From assembly GCA_028673005.1 (NCBI GenBank), contig CM054115.1:57492407-57556406 (forward strand): a DNA stretch of 64,000 nt, written 5' to 3'. The stretch is from Tanypteryx hageni. Lineage: Eukaryota; Arthropoda; Insecta; Odonata; Petaluridae. The notes beneath the pieces were generated by a model, which was given only the letters and a program-made list of their open reading frames with translations, made no database searches and was not told the origin of the DNA. The translations under genes were made by a program, and so were the position numbers. How positions within the stretch are numbered: position 1 is the stretch's first letter; each line of letters starts with the position of its first letter. Below are positions 34,221 through 47,353 of the stretch, in pieces.

Positions 34221-35000
34221 ACCCCAGGCCTTTCTTCCCTTTTTCACCCCATCTGTCCTTTCGTCACTCTCTTTCTGTCCTTTCTCACCCTTCGTCTTAT
34301 TTTCTTCATCCCCCATCTTTTCCCCTGCTCATTTTCCCCCAATTATTTGACGCGAGCAGTTATATATTAAGTAAATAAATCACCGATTTGTGAACGTTGA
34401 TGGGTCATTACAGCAATAATTTTTCTTATAATAAATTAAGATAGATTATTTAGTATCAAGGAGTTAATGCGTCCAAACGTTGTGACACACAAATAAATAG
34501 CTTTGTTTCGAGGTGGTGGTGAAATTCTTCCTGTCCTTGAAAGAGTGACGCGCCTGCAAAAATGTTTGAAATTGCTGCCTCAGCTCTTCATCTTCTTCCC
34601 CCTTTTTCACCCCCATCGTCCCTTCCTCCCTCCCTTCGTATTTTCTTCCTACCCTCTCCACTTTCCTCCTACTCTTCTTTTTCTCTCTTTCGTCTCTCTT
34701 CCCTTTAGTTTTTTTTTAAATCGGAACGTACCAGAAAATACGTCGAAACAGTCGCTAGAACCGATAAATACTACAGAGGGCACTGATGTCCGCTGACATA
34801 TTTCTAGGTGCCCTTCGAGGCATTTACTGGTACTGCTCGAATGGCGTGGCAATGCCAAAGAGATACACTATTGAAATACATTTCAAGGCTCTTCATTCAT
34901 CATTTGATATGGGCTAAAAGTAAATTAGTGATTTGAAATATAAATTATCGGCGTAGCAATCTATATTTAACAAATCTTAGCTTCTCAGCTCCTCTAATTA
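34221..35000. other. Intergenic, no gene recognised
   Basis: Pyrimidine-rich at 34580-34710. No feature supported. Confidence 0.45.
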
Positions 35001-35618
35001 CAGATTTCCCTCTCTTTATGCGGGGGTTGCGTTCCAGGAAAGTGACGCATAAAGCGAATTCGAATAAACAGAACGCATCTTTATATTTAAAAGATACGTT
35101 CCACAAGCAATCCTATCTCTCCTCCCAGACGCTCTTCTTTCGTTCCATAACGACTTTTATGCTCTAAATACAGACTTAAAACAATTAACACTGTAAATTA
35201 TACTCGCCAATAAAAGGAAGCAGACGAGCACAAATGGTGACTGTTGTGAGCGACATAATAGTGGAGGTTAAAAGTGCTGGAGGGTTGTCTTGGCCCAACG
35301 CAAGTTCCGCAGGCAAGGAGACAAAACTTCTCAAGTGTGCTCAAACAGTATCAGACGAAGTCTCCGTCTCTACTCCACTCTACAATATCCACTCCGCTCT
35401 CATCTCTTTTACTTTAGTACTAGTACGCACAGCATAAGAGACAATGAGAGACTGAATGGTCGCCTTGTGGTGTAGTGGAGAACTTTCTTTTGTTTGTATT
35501 GCACTGGCCGCGTAACCCCATAAAAGCGAATCAAAGACGTATACAAAGAAATTCCGGTAATTTGCCGCATAATAGCGAATTCGCATAAAGCGAACCCGCA
35601 TAAAGAGATGGAACCCTG
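35001..35618. mobile_element. Pogo/Tigger-like non-autonomous element with TA duplication
   Basis: The left end CAGATTTCCCTCTCTTTATG and the reverse-complemented right end CAGGGTTCCATCTCTTTATG agree at 21 of the first 24 bases. TA flanks both sides (34999-35000 and 35619-35620). CAG ends with TA duplications and CTCTTTATGCGGG/GCGAATTCG blocks fit pogo-type Tc1/mariner elements. A 67-codon plus frame inside is not recognisable as transposase. Confidence 0.65.
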
Positions 35619-35782
35619 TACTTGAAAATTTTGCGCGCGCACGGGCATAGTGAAAATATAAGCGATAAAAAAAGCTCTAAAAAGGATGTTAGATACTATT
35701 AATAACAGTTTGTTTTGCTTTTCCCAGAGCTCAATTTTAAAATAAAAATATTCAGTTGTGTTTTTATGGTTGCAGCCGCCTC

Positions 35783-35834
35783 CCTCTCCCAAAATTGGTC
35801 AGTGTCCAGTGGACATTAAACGTTGAGAAACCCT
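35783..35834 (-). mobile_element. hAT-like terminus on the minus strand
   Basis: Read on the minus strand: GAGGGTTTCTCAACGTTTAA then TGTCCACTGGACACTGACC, the known style of a hAT end. The opposite end was not found. Confidence 0.45.
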
Positions 35835-35839
35835 CCAAT

Positions 35840-38152
35840 AGAGGGTTTATATTGGTGCAGTGACACCCTCTGCCAAACGCCGGCGGCTGCTTGCAGCGTA
35901 TTTAATGCAAATGTAAAAAAATATGGTTCTCTCTCTCTCTCTCTTAAGTTCTTTCCACATTCGTCTTTCGCTTTCGTTTCCTCCCCCGGTTCCTCCATTT
36001 CGTCCTTCCCCTCCGGCCTTCTTCCCTTTCCTCCTCTCTTCCCCTCCGTCTTTTTCATACTCCCTCCTTCAACATCCCCCCCTTCAGTACTTTCTCGTCC
36101 TCTTTTTCCCTCCAGTCAGAGCACTTCTTGTACCAAAAATACTGCACCGGAGGATGAGAGCAAGCAGCACGTCTGTCATGGCCGTCCCTAATCTCGGTTC
36201 TCGCACCGCTGCCTTCCCCACTTAATGAACCCTCTTCCTCCCACCCACCCCCTTTTTCTCATCAATTTTTCCCATCCCATTCCCAGATGTCTTTATTATT
36301 TGTGGTTCGTATCGAGGGGTGGAGTCCTCGTGCGATGTCTGCCACGTGTTATTTCAACGGATCTTCATCCGCCTCTCTTTTTTTGTGGGCTCTCTCTCTC
36401 TCTCTCTCTCTGGAGTCTCCTCGATTGTTTTCCCGCCATGATATCATCTTCTTCCACCCTCATGGCCGCCTGAATGCAATTCACTTTATGAGGGAGACTC
36501 CAACCTCGTCCCTTTTGATAATAACGGTTTCCGAAGAGGGGGTATAGCGGGTGAGGGGGCATTAATTGCTCTTCACTAATTATGAGACGTTGGTGGCGGG
36601 AAGAGTTGCGCATCCGAACTCCAGATCTCGTTTTGTAAATTTGTTTTTCGGTCGCCGGAGTGTCAAAGGTAACATTGTTTTCGTGCATAATTTACGAGTT
36701 CTTTTTTAAAAAAGGTCTCTACGATTCTATTTTTGTACAAATATGGACGTACGTTCATTTTATAATTTCCTTTCAAAAGAACTCGCATATTTATTTAAAA
36801 AAAAGGATGGAAATCAAATTCATGATGTTGGTCAGTCGGCCGGATTTTTCCGGATATGTTTGAGGTAAAAATGTTCTTTCATGTTAAGAACTAAAAGGAA
36901 TAAAGAAAAAATAATCGGCTCAGCAAAAAAAAATTAATGAAAAGTTACGATGCCTGCGACGTCTATGTGACGTCAGCTCGCCCGTTAAAGGAGTAAAAAA
37001 ATCGCGTTTGCTTGGACAAAAGCGGCCTTCGTTGAGGTTTATGCTATAATTTAGTTCTACAAAATGCTGCTTTAATGCCTTACTAGCACGGGTAGCTGAC
37101 GTAGATAAACAGCAGTCGTTCCGAACGCAGTTGATAAAACGAACGGGTGACATTTTCGTAATAAACTGCTAGTAAACGAAGTATAGTGTGCGGCCATTAT
37201 GGCACGATCAATCGGCGCTATTAGTTAACAAAACTGTTAAGTACAATTTTTCTCGCTCTGTTTACAAATCTAATTGTAGGGAATATTTCTTAGAGCAGGA
37301 TTAGGCCGCAAGATCCCTAAACAAATCCCTGCATATTTTGCCCTTTATCAAGTGGTGCCTGGCCATTTTTTGCTGGCGTCGAACGTGAGGGAAAATTTTT
37401 GGGTCAAACCTTTTTTAAAAAACTTCAATCACGTCTTTCTTCATTCGATTTTGCTGGAAAGAATAAAGGGACGTTATGAATCGTTTGTTTCACAAAATTT
37501 CTCAATTTCCAGCCTCGTCGTGCACTTTTTACTACGGGGCATAAAAAAATAGACTCACTTACCGAAACAACTGTCAGGAAATTCATTTTTATCTGGGCGT
37601 AAACGTTTATGAAGTGTCTGAGTGTATTCAGTAAAGGGTATGGGGGAGAGAAATTTTCGTAGCTGAACAAATTTCCAGCCCCATTTCGGATGCTATTCTT
37701 CTCGCGAACATGATTTATGAATGCGGAGATATCAGCATAAGGACGTGTACATACATACACCGCCTGTCTCCGAGGAGCGATTTTTTTCTTTGCTCAGCGC
37801 GTCGCTATCTCCAAGGATATTTTTAGAGGGCAGAGAGCTTTTCCCCTTGCGTTTCTCCGCCGCGAGTCAAAAGTACTATTTCATATGATTGCTTTTCGAC
37901 TGATACTTAAATGAGGCGTTCGAGCATCCGACTGTTTACTTATCATAGCTGGATTATGTTAATTTCTCTAACTTTCTGTTATATTTTGGAAGTTTTTTGG
38001 ATTTTTCCCTGTAGTTATTTTTAAATTGCTGTAATGATATTGGTAGATATGCGGTTTTTTCTAGTACCTAAATGTATGCATCCAGCGTCTTTCATGATTG
38101 CCTTAATAAGTTATGGTTTAAAATTATCGACATCTGTTCCTCTTCTTTTAAG
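35840..38152. other. Intergenic, CT-rich patches
   Basis: CT-rich DNA at 35930-36120 and 36390-36410. No gene or element recognised. Confidence 0.45.
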
Positions 38153-38160
38153 CTATAGAA

Positions 38161-38441
38161 CAGGGGTGGCCAAACTGCGGCTCTTTTGATTTAGTATGCG
38201 GCTCTTTTAAATTTTCACTGAGAGGCGTGTCAACGTTTTTCGCTACAGAAAACAATGTCGTATGTCGTAGTGTGATTTGAAACGTGTTGGAGATGCCTAA
38301 GGGATATGTATTATATCTGAATCGCTTCCGTTGCAGATTATGTTTTACTGTTCGTAAATTTATGAACAAAGAATGTGTCATCCGGCTCTCGAATTTCTGA
38401 AGATTCTCGAATTCAGCTTCGAGCGTGTCTGGCAACCCCTT
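38161..38441. mobile_element. 281-bp hAT element with perfect 8-bp TSD
   Basis: Left end CAGGGGTGGCCAAAC, right end (reverse complement) AAGGGGTTGCCAGAC; 12 of 15 match. Subterminal TGCGGCTCTTTT is typical of this hAT type. CTATAGAA occurs exactly at 38153-38160 and 38442-38449. A 95-codon minus-strand frame crosses the whole element (LEAEFENLQKFESRMTHSLF); it vaguely recalls hAT-derived protein but the match is not secure. Confidence 0.85.
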
Positions 38442-38449
38442 CTATAGAA

Positions 38450-41400
38450 TTTAACTATACGGTGCCCAGTTATTTTCTTTTCAACGAATGATTTACCTAG
38501 AAAAAATGAAGGTTATGATTTATCTTTTGCGTTGCAAACAATTCTCCGAAATGAACATTTCGTCATGTTCGTGTTTACTTTTAAAAAAATTCTGACTGTC
38601 TCGACGGCAGCGGTGTATTCAGGAAGGGAACGCTTAAAATATTTTTATTTCCCATATATTACTTACCTAATTTCTGTCTTAACGAGATTTAAGCTTTATT
38701 TCCTGCTGCTGTTTTTAATCAATTACTAAAACAAAATAAATAAGTCAAAATTCGCGATGAAAACTAAACATGATGCATTGGATTTTTAGTAAGTGTATCT
38801 ACTTAGCACTCAACTCCTCTGTAAACAGCTCGGAGAAGACGATTGCTGCCAGAATCTCTTTATTTTAGCCACGATCGGTTTTTTTTGTTTCGTACTCCGC
38901 AACGCATTGTTTTTGCTGGCTTTCCCTTCCACTCAAACGAGACGAAAATTCCCGCTAAAAAGTTACCATTCGGACACCGCACGTATATCTCTTTGGTACA
39001 CGTTGGACGGTACTTGTCGTATTTAAGGTTAATGTGTTTTAAAGGTGACCTTTGGGTTTTAAAGTAGCGAGCCATCTCTTCAACTCCTCGTCCCCAATTT
39101 CACCCTTTACTATTTTAATCCCGCTGGCTCTCCCGCTTGCTGTGAGCTAGAAAGTGAAAACGGGTGTATGCACTTATAACCCCCTTCCTCCCTCCAGTCT
39201 CCTCTAAAAACCCTTGCTCGCTCTCTCTCTCTCTATACCTTCTTTTCCGCTATCTACCCTCCTTCCCTTCACGAAAAGCCCCATCCACCCCCTGTAGTGG
39301 GCGCCATCCATCCACTCCAGCCCAAAACCATTAAGCTCCGTTTCCTTTCCACTCAAACCGCTCTTTCTCTCTCTCTCTCCCCCCCCCCCCTCACTTCCTA
39401 CACCCCCAATAGTTCTTTCGGCGACTGAATACTCCTCGTTTTCCTCCTATCCCATTCTCCGCCCTCGTGTATTTGTCTTCTGTCCACCGCGGCCCCTCAA
39501 GGCTTCCAATCCCCCTCCTCATTCCTCCTACTCCTCTCTCAACTTCGATTATCGCAAGTCGATATATTGGAGTGGTCGCGAGTTTTTTTCCCCCCCTCCG
39601 TCAGTTAAAAAAAAATCGAGAGAACAAAGATCATGAATTCGGAGTTTTAACGAATCATTTTCTGTGAATGATTTTATTCTTTTATGGTCCATAAACGGAG
39701 TTCGGAGCTACGATGTACGAGTTTTCCCGAAGAATATTCGGAGAGGTCTAACGATGCCAAGTAAAAGAAGATTATTTTTTCATCGTTTATATTTAGGCTA
39801 ATGTGATGAAGAAAAAAAATTGCCGTTTCCTGCCGCTACTTTTGGCCGGGATTTGGTATTATTTTCTTTCGGAACGAAATCTTTTCATTATAGTTTGTCG
39901 TAAATCTTTGTACGGTGATGGTGACGTTATTTTGATTTTATATTTATAATAATAATATAATTTTATGATTTATTGTAATAAATATAACATACATTAATAT
40001 AATGTTCTAACATCTAATAATATTAGTGTAATGGGTGCAATTCTCATCTTTGGAGAAAATAATACTTGGTTCATTAACAGAAATCATAAAAATGACTTGT
40101 TTATTATTTTTATTCAATTCTATTCTACGGCTCAAATAAGAATTAAAATTATTTTTTAAATCGTAAGTTTTCCTTTTTTTTTCAAGGATCGATACCTCAG
40201 AGATAGGCCACAAACTGCGAAGTATATCATTCTTTCTTACCGACCGTAAGTTCCTCTGTATCTATTGTCCCATAATTATTCAACGAAATAAAAATTTCGC
40301 TGCTCAGTTGTTGGCTCAATGTCTAATTCATTTCATTACAGTTTTATGAGTCAGCCCGCTAGCTCTTTCTTATTTTTTCTGCCACCGCCGTCATTTTTTT
40401 CTTTTACGTGATATCCAAACTTTGCCCAGCCACTCCAATTCTTCCGTTTTCCTATCTACGCTCTCTCTCTCCCCCTCTTGGTCCTCTCTCCGCTGTTCTT
40501 CTTTATTGGTCTCTCTATAAATTTCATCCTCTTTCGCCCCTTTTTAAGTTTATTCTTCCCGCTTACCCCATCCCCTTACCACTGCCACTCCCCTCCCCGG
40601 CGTGTATGCCTCTTATCTTTCTCCCTCAAAACGTGCCCCGCCCACTGCTGCAAGTGTGTCAGTTTTTCTCTCTCTCTCTCTTCCCTTCGCACTCACTCCC
40701 TCTTCTAATATTTTCCGAAGAATTTGACTATATATCGGAGGAGGAGGTAGAGATTGCTTATTCCGGTCCTCGTAAATTTTTTCTCTCTGCGAAAAGATCA
40801 CTCTCTACAAGTCTCTCCATATCGATATCTGCTTTTCCGCTGCGATATTGTCGTGTTCCGCTCGGATTTGAAAATCCGCCATTGTTTCATTTTTCTCCGT
40901 TCCCTCGGAGTTATTTTTACGGTGTTGGTTTTCGAATACTTTTTTAAAAATTGTTTTGGGAGCGATCATTTGTTTAAAGCGTATCCATCCAAGTTCGCTA
41001 CTCTTGAAGCTAAAAGAAGCCGTCGTTGGTTCTCAATCTGCCGCCATCATGGCATTTGTTTTTAACTCCTGTCCTATAGCGAGAAACCCTTTGTCTTTGT
41101 TTTAAACTTTTTTGCAATAGATCTACGTATTCCGTTCTTGTAGGTAGTCTTAATTTTAGACTATCGATATTATTACATGAACGGTTTATTTTTGTCCATT
41201 TACTCTTTCGAATATTGTTTTTTTACAAGTTTCGTTTGTCTTGCCTTTATTTCATTTATAAGAATGCTATAAACGATTAATGATTTCAGTTGAATTGTTT
41301 TATATTTATTCTGCTGCCCATTTAGTAAGTATATCTCATGACTCGTATAAGCTAAGGTTTGTTGAACTTCGTCATTGTATGGCATCATCTTTTTTCTCTT

Positions 41401-44044
41401 GACTTATTTTAGTCTTAGTCTTGAATTTAATTCGGATATTAGCTAAATACGCATTAGTTTTCACGAAGTGATAAAATTTGTGTTGCATTTCTTCTTTATT
41501 CATTTTGAGCTCTCGTAGCATATTGGTTGTACAGATTTTCTCGTTAGTATCATATCACGCTTTCGAGTGTCAGCTGCAGTAATTTTATTTTTCATGAGAT
41601 AAAGCAGTATTTTAAATGTCTTTTAACTCATTCTCGCGACTTCAAATTTACACGAAGAACAAACAAGATTCTGTTTACACTTAGCAATTCCGTGTCGGAG
41701 CGAAATGTCCGCAAACCCTCTCGATGGATTTGTTTATGTTGTCCCTCGCGACACTTTCCTTGTCTCCGTGGTAGCATTCAGGTCTGTGCTCGGAGTGGTG
41801 ATCCCGATCCCTTCCTTCCCATTCGTGCCCAGAAAATCCCCCAATCACTCTTCTCCTCCCCCATCCCACTCCGTCTGACTTGTCGTTTCTATCTTCGTCC
41901 ACTGCCATCTCCCCCGCCCTTTTCCGCCGCCACGCCTCCCCCTTTAACCGACCCACATACAGCGATTCCTACTCCCTATTATACCATCTATACTCCTCCA
42001 ACCCCTATCTCTTGTCAACTCCCTCCTCTATCTCTCTTCCTCTCTTCATTTTGTGTACTTTTATGATCCTCTCGATCTTTAAATATTGCCATCGGCAGGT
42101 TCCGCAGGTTTTTCACACCCCCTTCTCGTATGGGCGTTTTCCTGCAGTGGGTTTTTTCCTAAGATATACTAATTTAAAGATACTTAGTTTGTCCCCACAA
42201 ATAAATCTCCATCTCTTTTTATTTCCAGAAATGCTAACTTGGAATTGTGTTTATGTAACATTTTATTTTGTATTTTTTGATTTAAATTTCAATTTTTATT
42301 CTTCGTTAATTTCTTTTTATTTGTAATTGACAGTGGATTAGATGGAAGATGAGACTACCTAATCTCAATCTCCCTTAAATAAAGACGTATAGGTATCTAT
42401 CTATCTATTTATCTCTCTCTCTCTCTCTCCAGTTCTCCCTCTCTCTCTTTCTCTCCAGTCCTCTCGCCTCCATCCACCTGTCCCCTCCTTCCTCGCACGA
42501 CAATGCGTCCCAGGAGCTAAACCTTATCTCTTTCTCTCTCCTCTTCTCGTAACCTCTCAAAAGCTCTCTCCTCCATTTTCCGCGGTTACTTTTCTGCGAC
42601 CCTTATATCTGCGGATCGGAGAGGTTTTTTGAAGACCGTTTTCCTTGTTTGTATATAATGCATCCTCGTGTTTTGTGCTGCGTTAAGTCGAAGTGCACCG
42701 AAGTGGTTATGTATGTTCTGCTCTCGGTGTGCCCTGCTTTGCGTCGGGAGAGAAAATAAACGAAAATTCGATCTAGACAAAAGTGGAAGGGATTGAATGA
42801 AAATGGTGAATTATTGACCAAAGATAATGATTGGATAAGTTGCAAAAGGTTTTTTAATTTTTTTGCTGTTTGTTTTTAGATTCTGTAATAATACTAGTCT
42901 TGTACATTGCGATTGCTCTCTCCACGATTCTTGGTAGTTTAAACTTTGTATTTCATCATATATAACAGTTTTCATACCGTCTTGACTGCTGACATTATTT
43001 TTAATTTAATTCATTTCATACATTTTCAACACCGTCTTGATTCCTGGCATGTAGTTTTGTTCAACATCAAGGAATTCCTTTCTTATTCCAATAAACAAAT
43101 TGCTCGTAGTATTTTATTAAAAAACTTTCTTCAGTACCATGAAAAGGTTGGAAAACCAGACGAGCATTTCGGCTACAAAAGCGCCGTCATCTTTGGTGAA
43201 TTTCCGTTACTATAATCTAAAATAGAGCATAGTTTTTAATTTGATTTCAGTCTTGAGATGATCTTGTTCACCCTTCTTGCATTTCATGCTTATTATGCAT
43301 TGATAACTGTTTTTATAGTAGTCCGCTGTTAAATGACAGATTATTCGTTCTACGTGAAGTCTTTCTCTATAAATAAATAGAAATAAAAACACTCGAGGCC
43401 GAAAAAAAATATTATAATATATTTTTTATCCAAAGAGTAAAATAATTCGATTGCGCTAACACAACTCGAATTATTGTCGAATTTAACTTTGTGTTGCAAA
43501 AAATAACGCACCATTCCTCGGCGTTGGGGCCACGACGGTAGAAATAAAACGGAGTCATCCGTGAATAACGACTTCCTTCACGTGACGAGACTTGGTAGGA
43601 ATTTGTGTCGGTGCTCAAGCTAGATGAACCATACATTTTGCTAGAGCGTGCTCGATTCGCGAGAGGGTCGCTGGGGTGGGTGGGGGCAGAAAGAATGGCG
43701 GGCGGGTGGGCATGCTCACCCCACTATGAGGCAAACGAGGTCGTCCAACCCTTTCTTCCTATCCGATAAAGTCCCTTCGTTTCGTCATTGATCACCGTAC
43801 CAACAAAACAGATTTTCTTAGCTCTCCAAGCACGGATGTCTGTGTGTATAAATAAGCTAACCTATCAAAAGCTCTTCTAAATTCGTCTAATCTCGTGACT
43901 TGACGAATTTGACGGCCTCGTTAAAGTAATCGACTATTGCAAACGCGATTCGCGCCAATCGAGTTCTAATTTATTTTTAACTCGCGATTTTGAGTTTTAT
44001 CAGTGCCTGTGGAAGAATTTCTTACGACTTGAGTAGAATTTAAG
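38450..44044. other. Intergenic, several CT-rich patches
   Basis: CT microsatellites lie near 39215-39232, 39363-39392, 40460-40480, 40665-40685 and 42405-42470. The 179-, 148- and 124-codon frames here reflect pyrimidine bias. No gene recognised. Confidence 0.45.
43162..43200 (-). repeat. GATGA-hairpin-GAAA motif, site 4
   Basis: Minus strand: AAAGATGACGGCGCTTTTGT then AGCCGAAATGCTC. GGC/GCC stem between GATGA and GAAA. Same family as sites at 8127 and 30586. Confidence 0.35.
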
Positions 44045-44052
44045 ATGGCAGC

Positions 44053-44616
44053 CAGGGGCGTAACTTGTGGAGTGCGAAGGGGCTCCGAAACAATGCTTAA
44101 GGAGACTCACTAAATCGAATGAACAAGAAATCAAAGAATATTCACCAAAAAATATAAGAAATTTACTGGCCGAACTTCTCTCGCTATCAACAAACACTGT
44201 TATGAAAGATAACATTAAAAACTGTATGGACACCAAAGAAATATTGGATCTAATAATGATTAAATGCAGACTGGCATCGATTTATAGCAATGCACGTGCA
44301 GCTTTGATGATACATTGTCAGTAACTTTCTTGCCAAATGAAAGACCTTTTTTTTCAAAATTGAAGTCAATAAAAAGCTACCTACTCACTTTTATGCTCAG
44401 AAGTAGATTCGAGTATTAATAATTTCTTTCAGCATAATACTCAGAAGCATGCAAAATATAACCTGATGAGTTGATAGGTAAATTTTCAGAATTAAAATGT
44501 CGAAAAAATTCAAAGATTAAAATCGTATGGAAATAATTTTATAATGATTTTTACATAGGTGGAGGTTCCAAAATTGTTACTTGCACAGGGGCCCTAAAAT
44601 CGTACTTAATTCCCTG
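44053..44616. mobile_element. Possible hAT element with degenerate 8-bp TSD
   Basis: Ends CAGGGGCGTAACTTG and, reverse complemented, CAGGGAATTAAGTACG share the CAGGG core and TAA. Flanks ATGGCAGC (44045-44052) and ATGTCACC (44617-44624) agree at 6 of 8. An 85-codon plus frame (44067-44324) containing NLLAELLSLSTNTVMKDNIK has ordinary composition and might be a transposase relic, but I recognise no motif. Confidence 0.5.
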
Positions 44617-44841
44617 ATGTCACCCTAAAAATATTTTCATTGTAATTAATTCTATTCAGTGGGATTGAAATGTTGCGCCGCTTGTGTCTCGGCGCCTTAG
44701 AACTTGGGCTGATTAGCTACTCTGTTCCGCCGGCCGTGAATTTTATAGTTTGCAATTTTCTTGTAATTTTGGTTTCTATGCTAAGGAGTGATGCGTTGTA
44801 AAACATCATCGAGACGTAATGTTCGTTTTGAAGAACTAGAG

Positions 44842-45130
44842 CAGGGGTGGTCGACCTACGGCCCGCGGGCCTAATGCGGCATTCGAGAGGGTTTTATGCG
44901 GCCCGCGAATCCATGATGAAAATGAAATCCGTGAAATTTATCACACAAATTCATATTCTTTAAATTCAAACTATGTTAATAAAACATATAATATCTAAAT
45001 GTTAACCCGAAAACCTCATTGAGGGTTGATTTTCTCCTGTATGGTATCTCAGAATTTCTAGGTAACTTCCGATTTAAACTCAAATTCGCAACCACCAATG
45101 CGGCTCGCCCTAAGCTCGAGTTTTCGGAAG
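44842..45130 (+). mobile_element. hAT fragment with GGCCCGCGGGCC terminus
   Basis: CAGGGGTGGTCGACCTACGG then CCCGCGGGCC is a standard hAT left end, with TTATGCGGCCCGCGAATCC following. AATGCGGCTCGCCC near 45095 may be from the other end. No right terminus or duplication found. Confidence 0.55.
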
Positions 45131-45765
45131 TGACTAATTGTAAACGTTTAAAAAATAATGTCACAAAAATTTGTGGTTAATATTTATATGTGTGCATTAT
45201 ATTGTATGATTTGGTGGAATATTATTAATTTTTATTTTTTCTTTTCCCCTTTCAGGTAAGTTTCCTTCTGGGAAGATTATTCCTACGCTCGAGATTTGAG
45301 GTATTGATAAGAGCATTAAAACTGTGAGTACTCGTTTTAGCGTATGAAGTAAATTTATAGGTAATCTCCCAAAAACAACGTCACGTAAAAGCATATCGAT
45401 TGATTGCAAAGTAATTAATGCAGCACGATGGTTGATTTTTAAAAGTTTTAACGGAAATTCCGATCAATCTACAATTCATGATACGACCTAGTATTAGGAT
45501 ACGAAAACCTAAATTTAAATCTAAGTTAGCCTGTTTCTTAAGAATGACAGAAATAGCTGGCGTCGTATGCAGAGAACCCTCGACATTAAATCTTTCGAGA
45601 GAGAAATAAATCAAGTCATGGACAATTCGTCCTTTATAGATCGGATTTAATGAGTAGGAAAATTATTGCGAAAAGTTTTAATTTGTCGGTTATCGAAAAT
45701 TCTTGCTACAGATGTCCGAGTCAAGAAATTACCTAATCTCCGTGTGAAAATCGATATTTGAAGTG

Positions 45766-46283
45766 CATTAATAATTCGATTAACGAGATAGATGCGTTCC
45801 ATGACGTCACTTCGTTATCAGAAACTTCTTTATCATTGGTATAAATATCATAGGAGGCATTGGGATGCGTTCTAGGATTTCAGAAAATGGGAGATACATT
45901 GAAATATCTCTAAAAAAATATAATATCAAATGTGCCTAAAACGTGAAACATGTTAATTAGTTTTAAAATACGCTATAGTAGGTAATAAATCATTAGGTAC
46001 TACTGAAGTCTTGTCATCCATATAGGCAGCGGTGGGAATCGAGGTGGCAGGAACTACATGGGGGCAGAGAAGTCAGTGTCATCCGTTACTACTTCGCCGA
46101 CTTTCTTGATACCCACCTCCTCGGCCATTTGTACGACGTCAGTAATGTAAAATTTTACACTTTTTAATCGCTTTGCATGAAGTTTCTGAAGTTTTTCAAT
46201 TTTTCGTTTTTTTTAAAATATATTGTCGACTTCGCTACAAAGGACCTTCGATCCCAGAGAATTTGTTAAGCGAGGTATTACTG
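45766..46283. mobile_element. Pogo/Tigger-like element
   Basis: The right end, reverse complemented, is CAGTAATACCTCGCTTAAC; the left end CATTAATAATTCGATTAAC matches at 15 of 19. TA follows the right end and TG precedes the left one. The minus strand around 46040-46140 reads QMAEEVGIKKVGEVVTDDTD, which recalls the acidic C-terminal region of Tigger-type transposases, only as a weak resemblance. Confidence 0.55.
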
Positions 46284-46496
46284 TAGATCAATTTGGTATT
46301 ATTGAATATTTTTCTAAGAGATTTCTTTGTTAAATATTTAATGCTGTTTCTTGTTAAACATTCCCGTTACTAATTTTATTAAACATTTTTACTGTATATT
46401 GTATTTTAAGGCTTTTTTCAAATTTTAGCGTTTTTTTATCCGCTAATGTAATCGTTTTTTCCCACTGCAGTCCGTCCGTCACACTTCCGTGTTCGG

Positions 46497-46657
46497 TTAA
46501 CTACTTCTACAGCGCTCAAGTTAGAGCAACCTCCCCTCCCCTCAGCTGAAATTTGGAAACTTCCGGGGTAGCCTTAGAGGTGTAGTGGGTGGCACAATGT
46601 ACAAATAAAACATTAAATTAGTGAACTACTTTTACACCGTTGGCAAGTTAGAGCAAC
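46497..46657 (+). repeat. Diverged direct repeat about 36 bp long, 120 bp apart
   Basis: TTAACTACTTCTACAGCGCT at 46497 and GTGAACTACTTTTACACCGT near 46620 each lead into AAGTTAGAGCAACC. Origin unknown. Confidence 0.6.
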
Positions 46658-47353
46658 CAAATGTTCAGGATAGTTTCGGCTGGTGACAGTCATGAACCCT
46701 ATTGATTTTGGTATAATTTACGAAAGTTCTTTAGCTTTCATATAAGCCATTAGTTTTAAGATTAAAAAATATATTTTGCGATATTATAACGTATGCCCAT
46801 GTATTTTATTTAGAAAGAACCGCCCGTGATATCTAATTCATCGGTTCTTTCTTTACGTGTTTATATTTATTAAATATTTTCCGATCCTTTCCGTACGTCG
46901 ATCCGACAATCCTAATCAGTGGGAGTAATAACTCGTCTGTAATTTCATTCATGGCTTCCTGCTCCGCGGAAAGACGTCGTGTCGCCTTTTGAAGGAAATG
47001 ATCGTGTGCTGCTCGTTTTGAGTGCCGTCGAAATAAGAATCTTTTTCTCCCGCCCGATCGTTGCTAGACGGGTAGCATTGGTGCATAAGGTGAATGTCCC
47101 AGCATCGTGTGCGTCAGGCGTGGCTCCCAGTCCTGCGCGTGAGGACTTGCCGCTCTGTGATAAAGCGGTTTCGGTCCATATAGTCAATGCGGCGGAAAGA
47201 GGGGGGCGGGGGCATATTCCTGTGTCCGTGCCACGTGTGAATGCAGGAAAAGATCCCTCTCTCCCTTTCTTTCTATTTATCATTTCCCACTCTCTCTTTC
47301 CCCCCTCTTCTCCCTCTCTTTCACTCTCCCCCTCCCTCTCTCCCACTCCTCTT
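46658..47353. other. Intergenic, no gene recognised
   Basis: The 222- and 245-codon frames starting here only extend into the neighbouring minisatellite and show no domain. Confidence 0.45.

Noticed and set aside
36968..36975. TGACGTCA (CRE) sites here and at 7006 and 45802
   Set aside because: An 8-base palindrome is expected about once in 64 kb; three sites, one inside a transposon, are not strong evidence of regulation.
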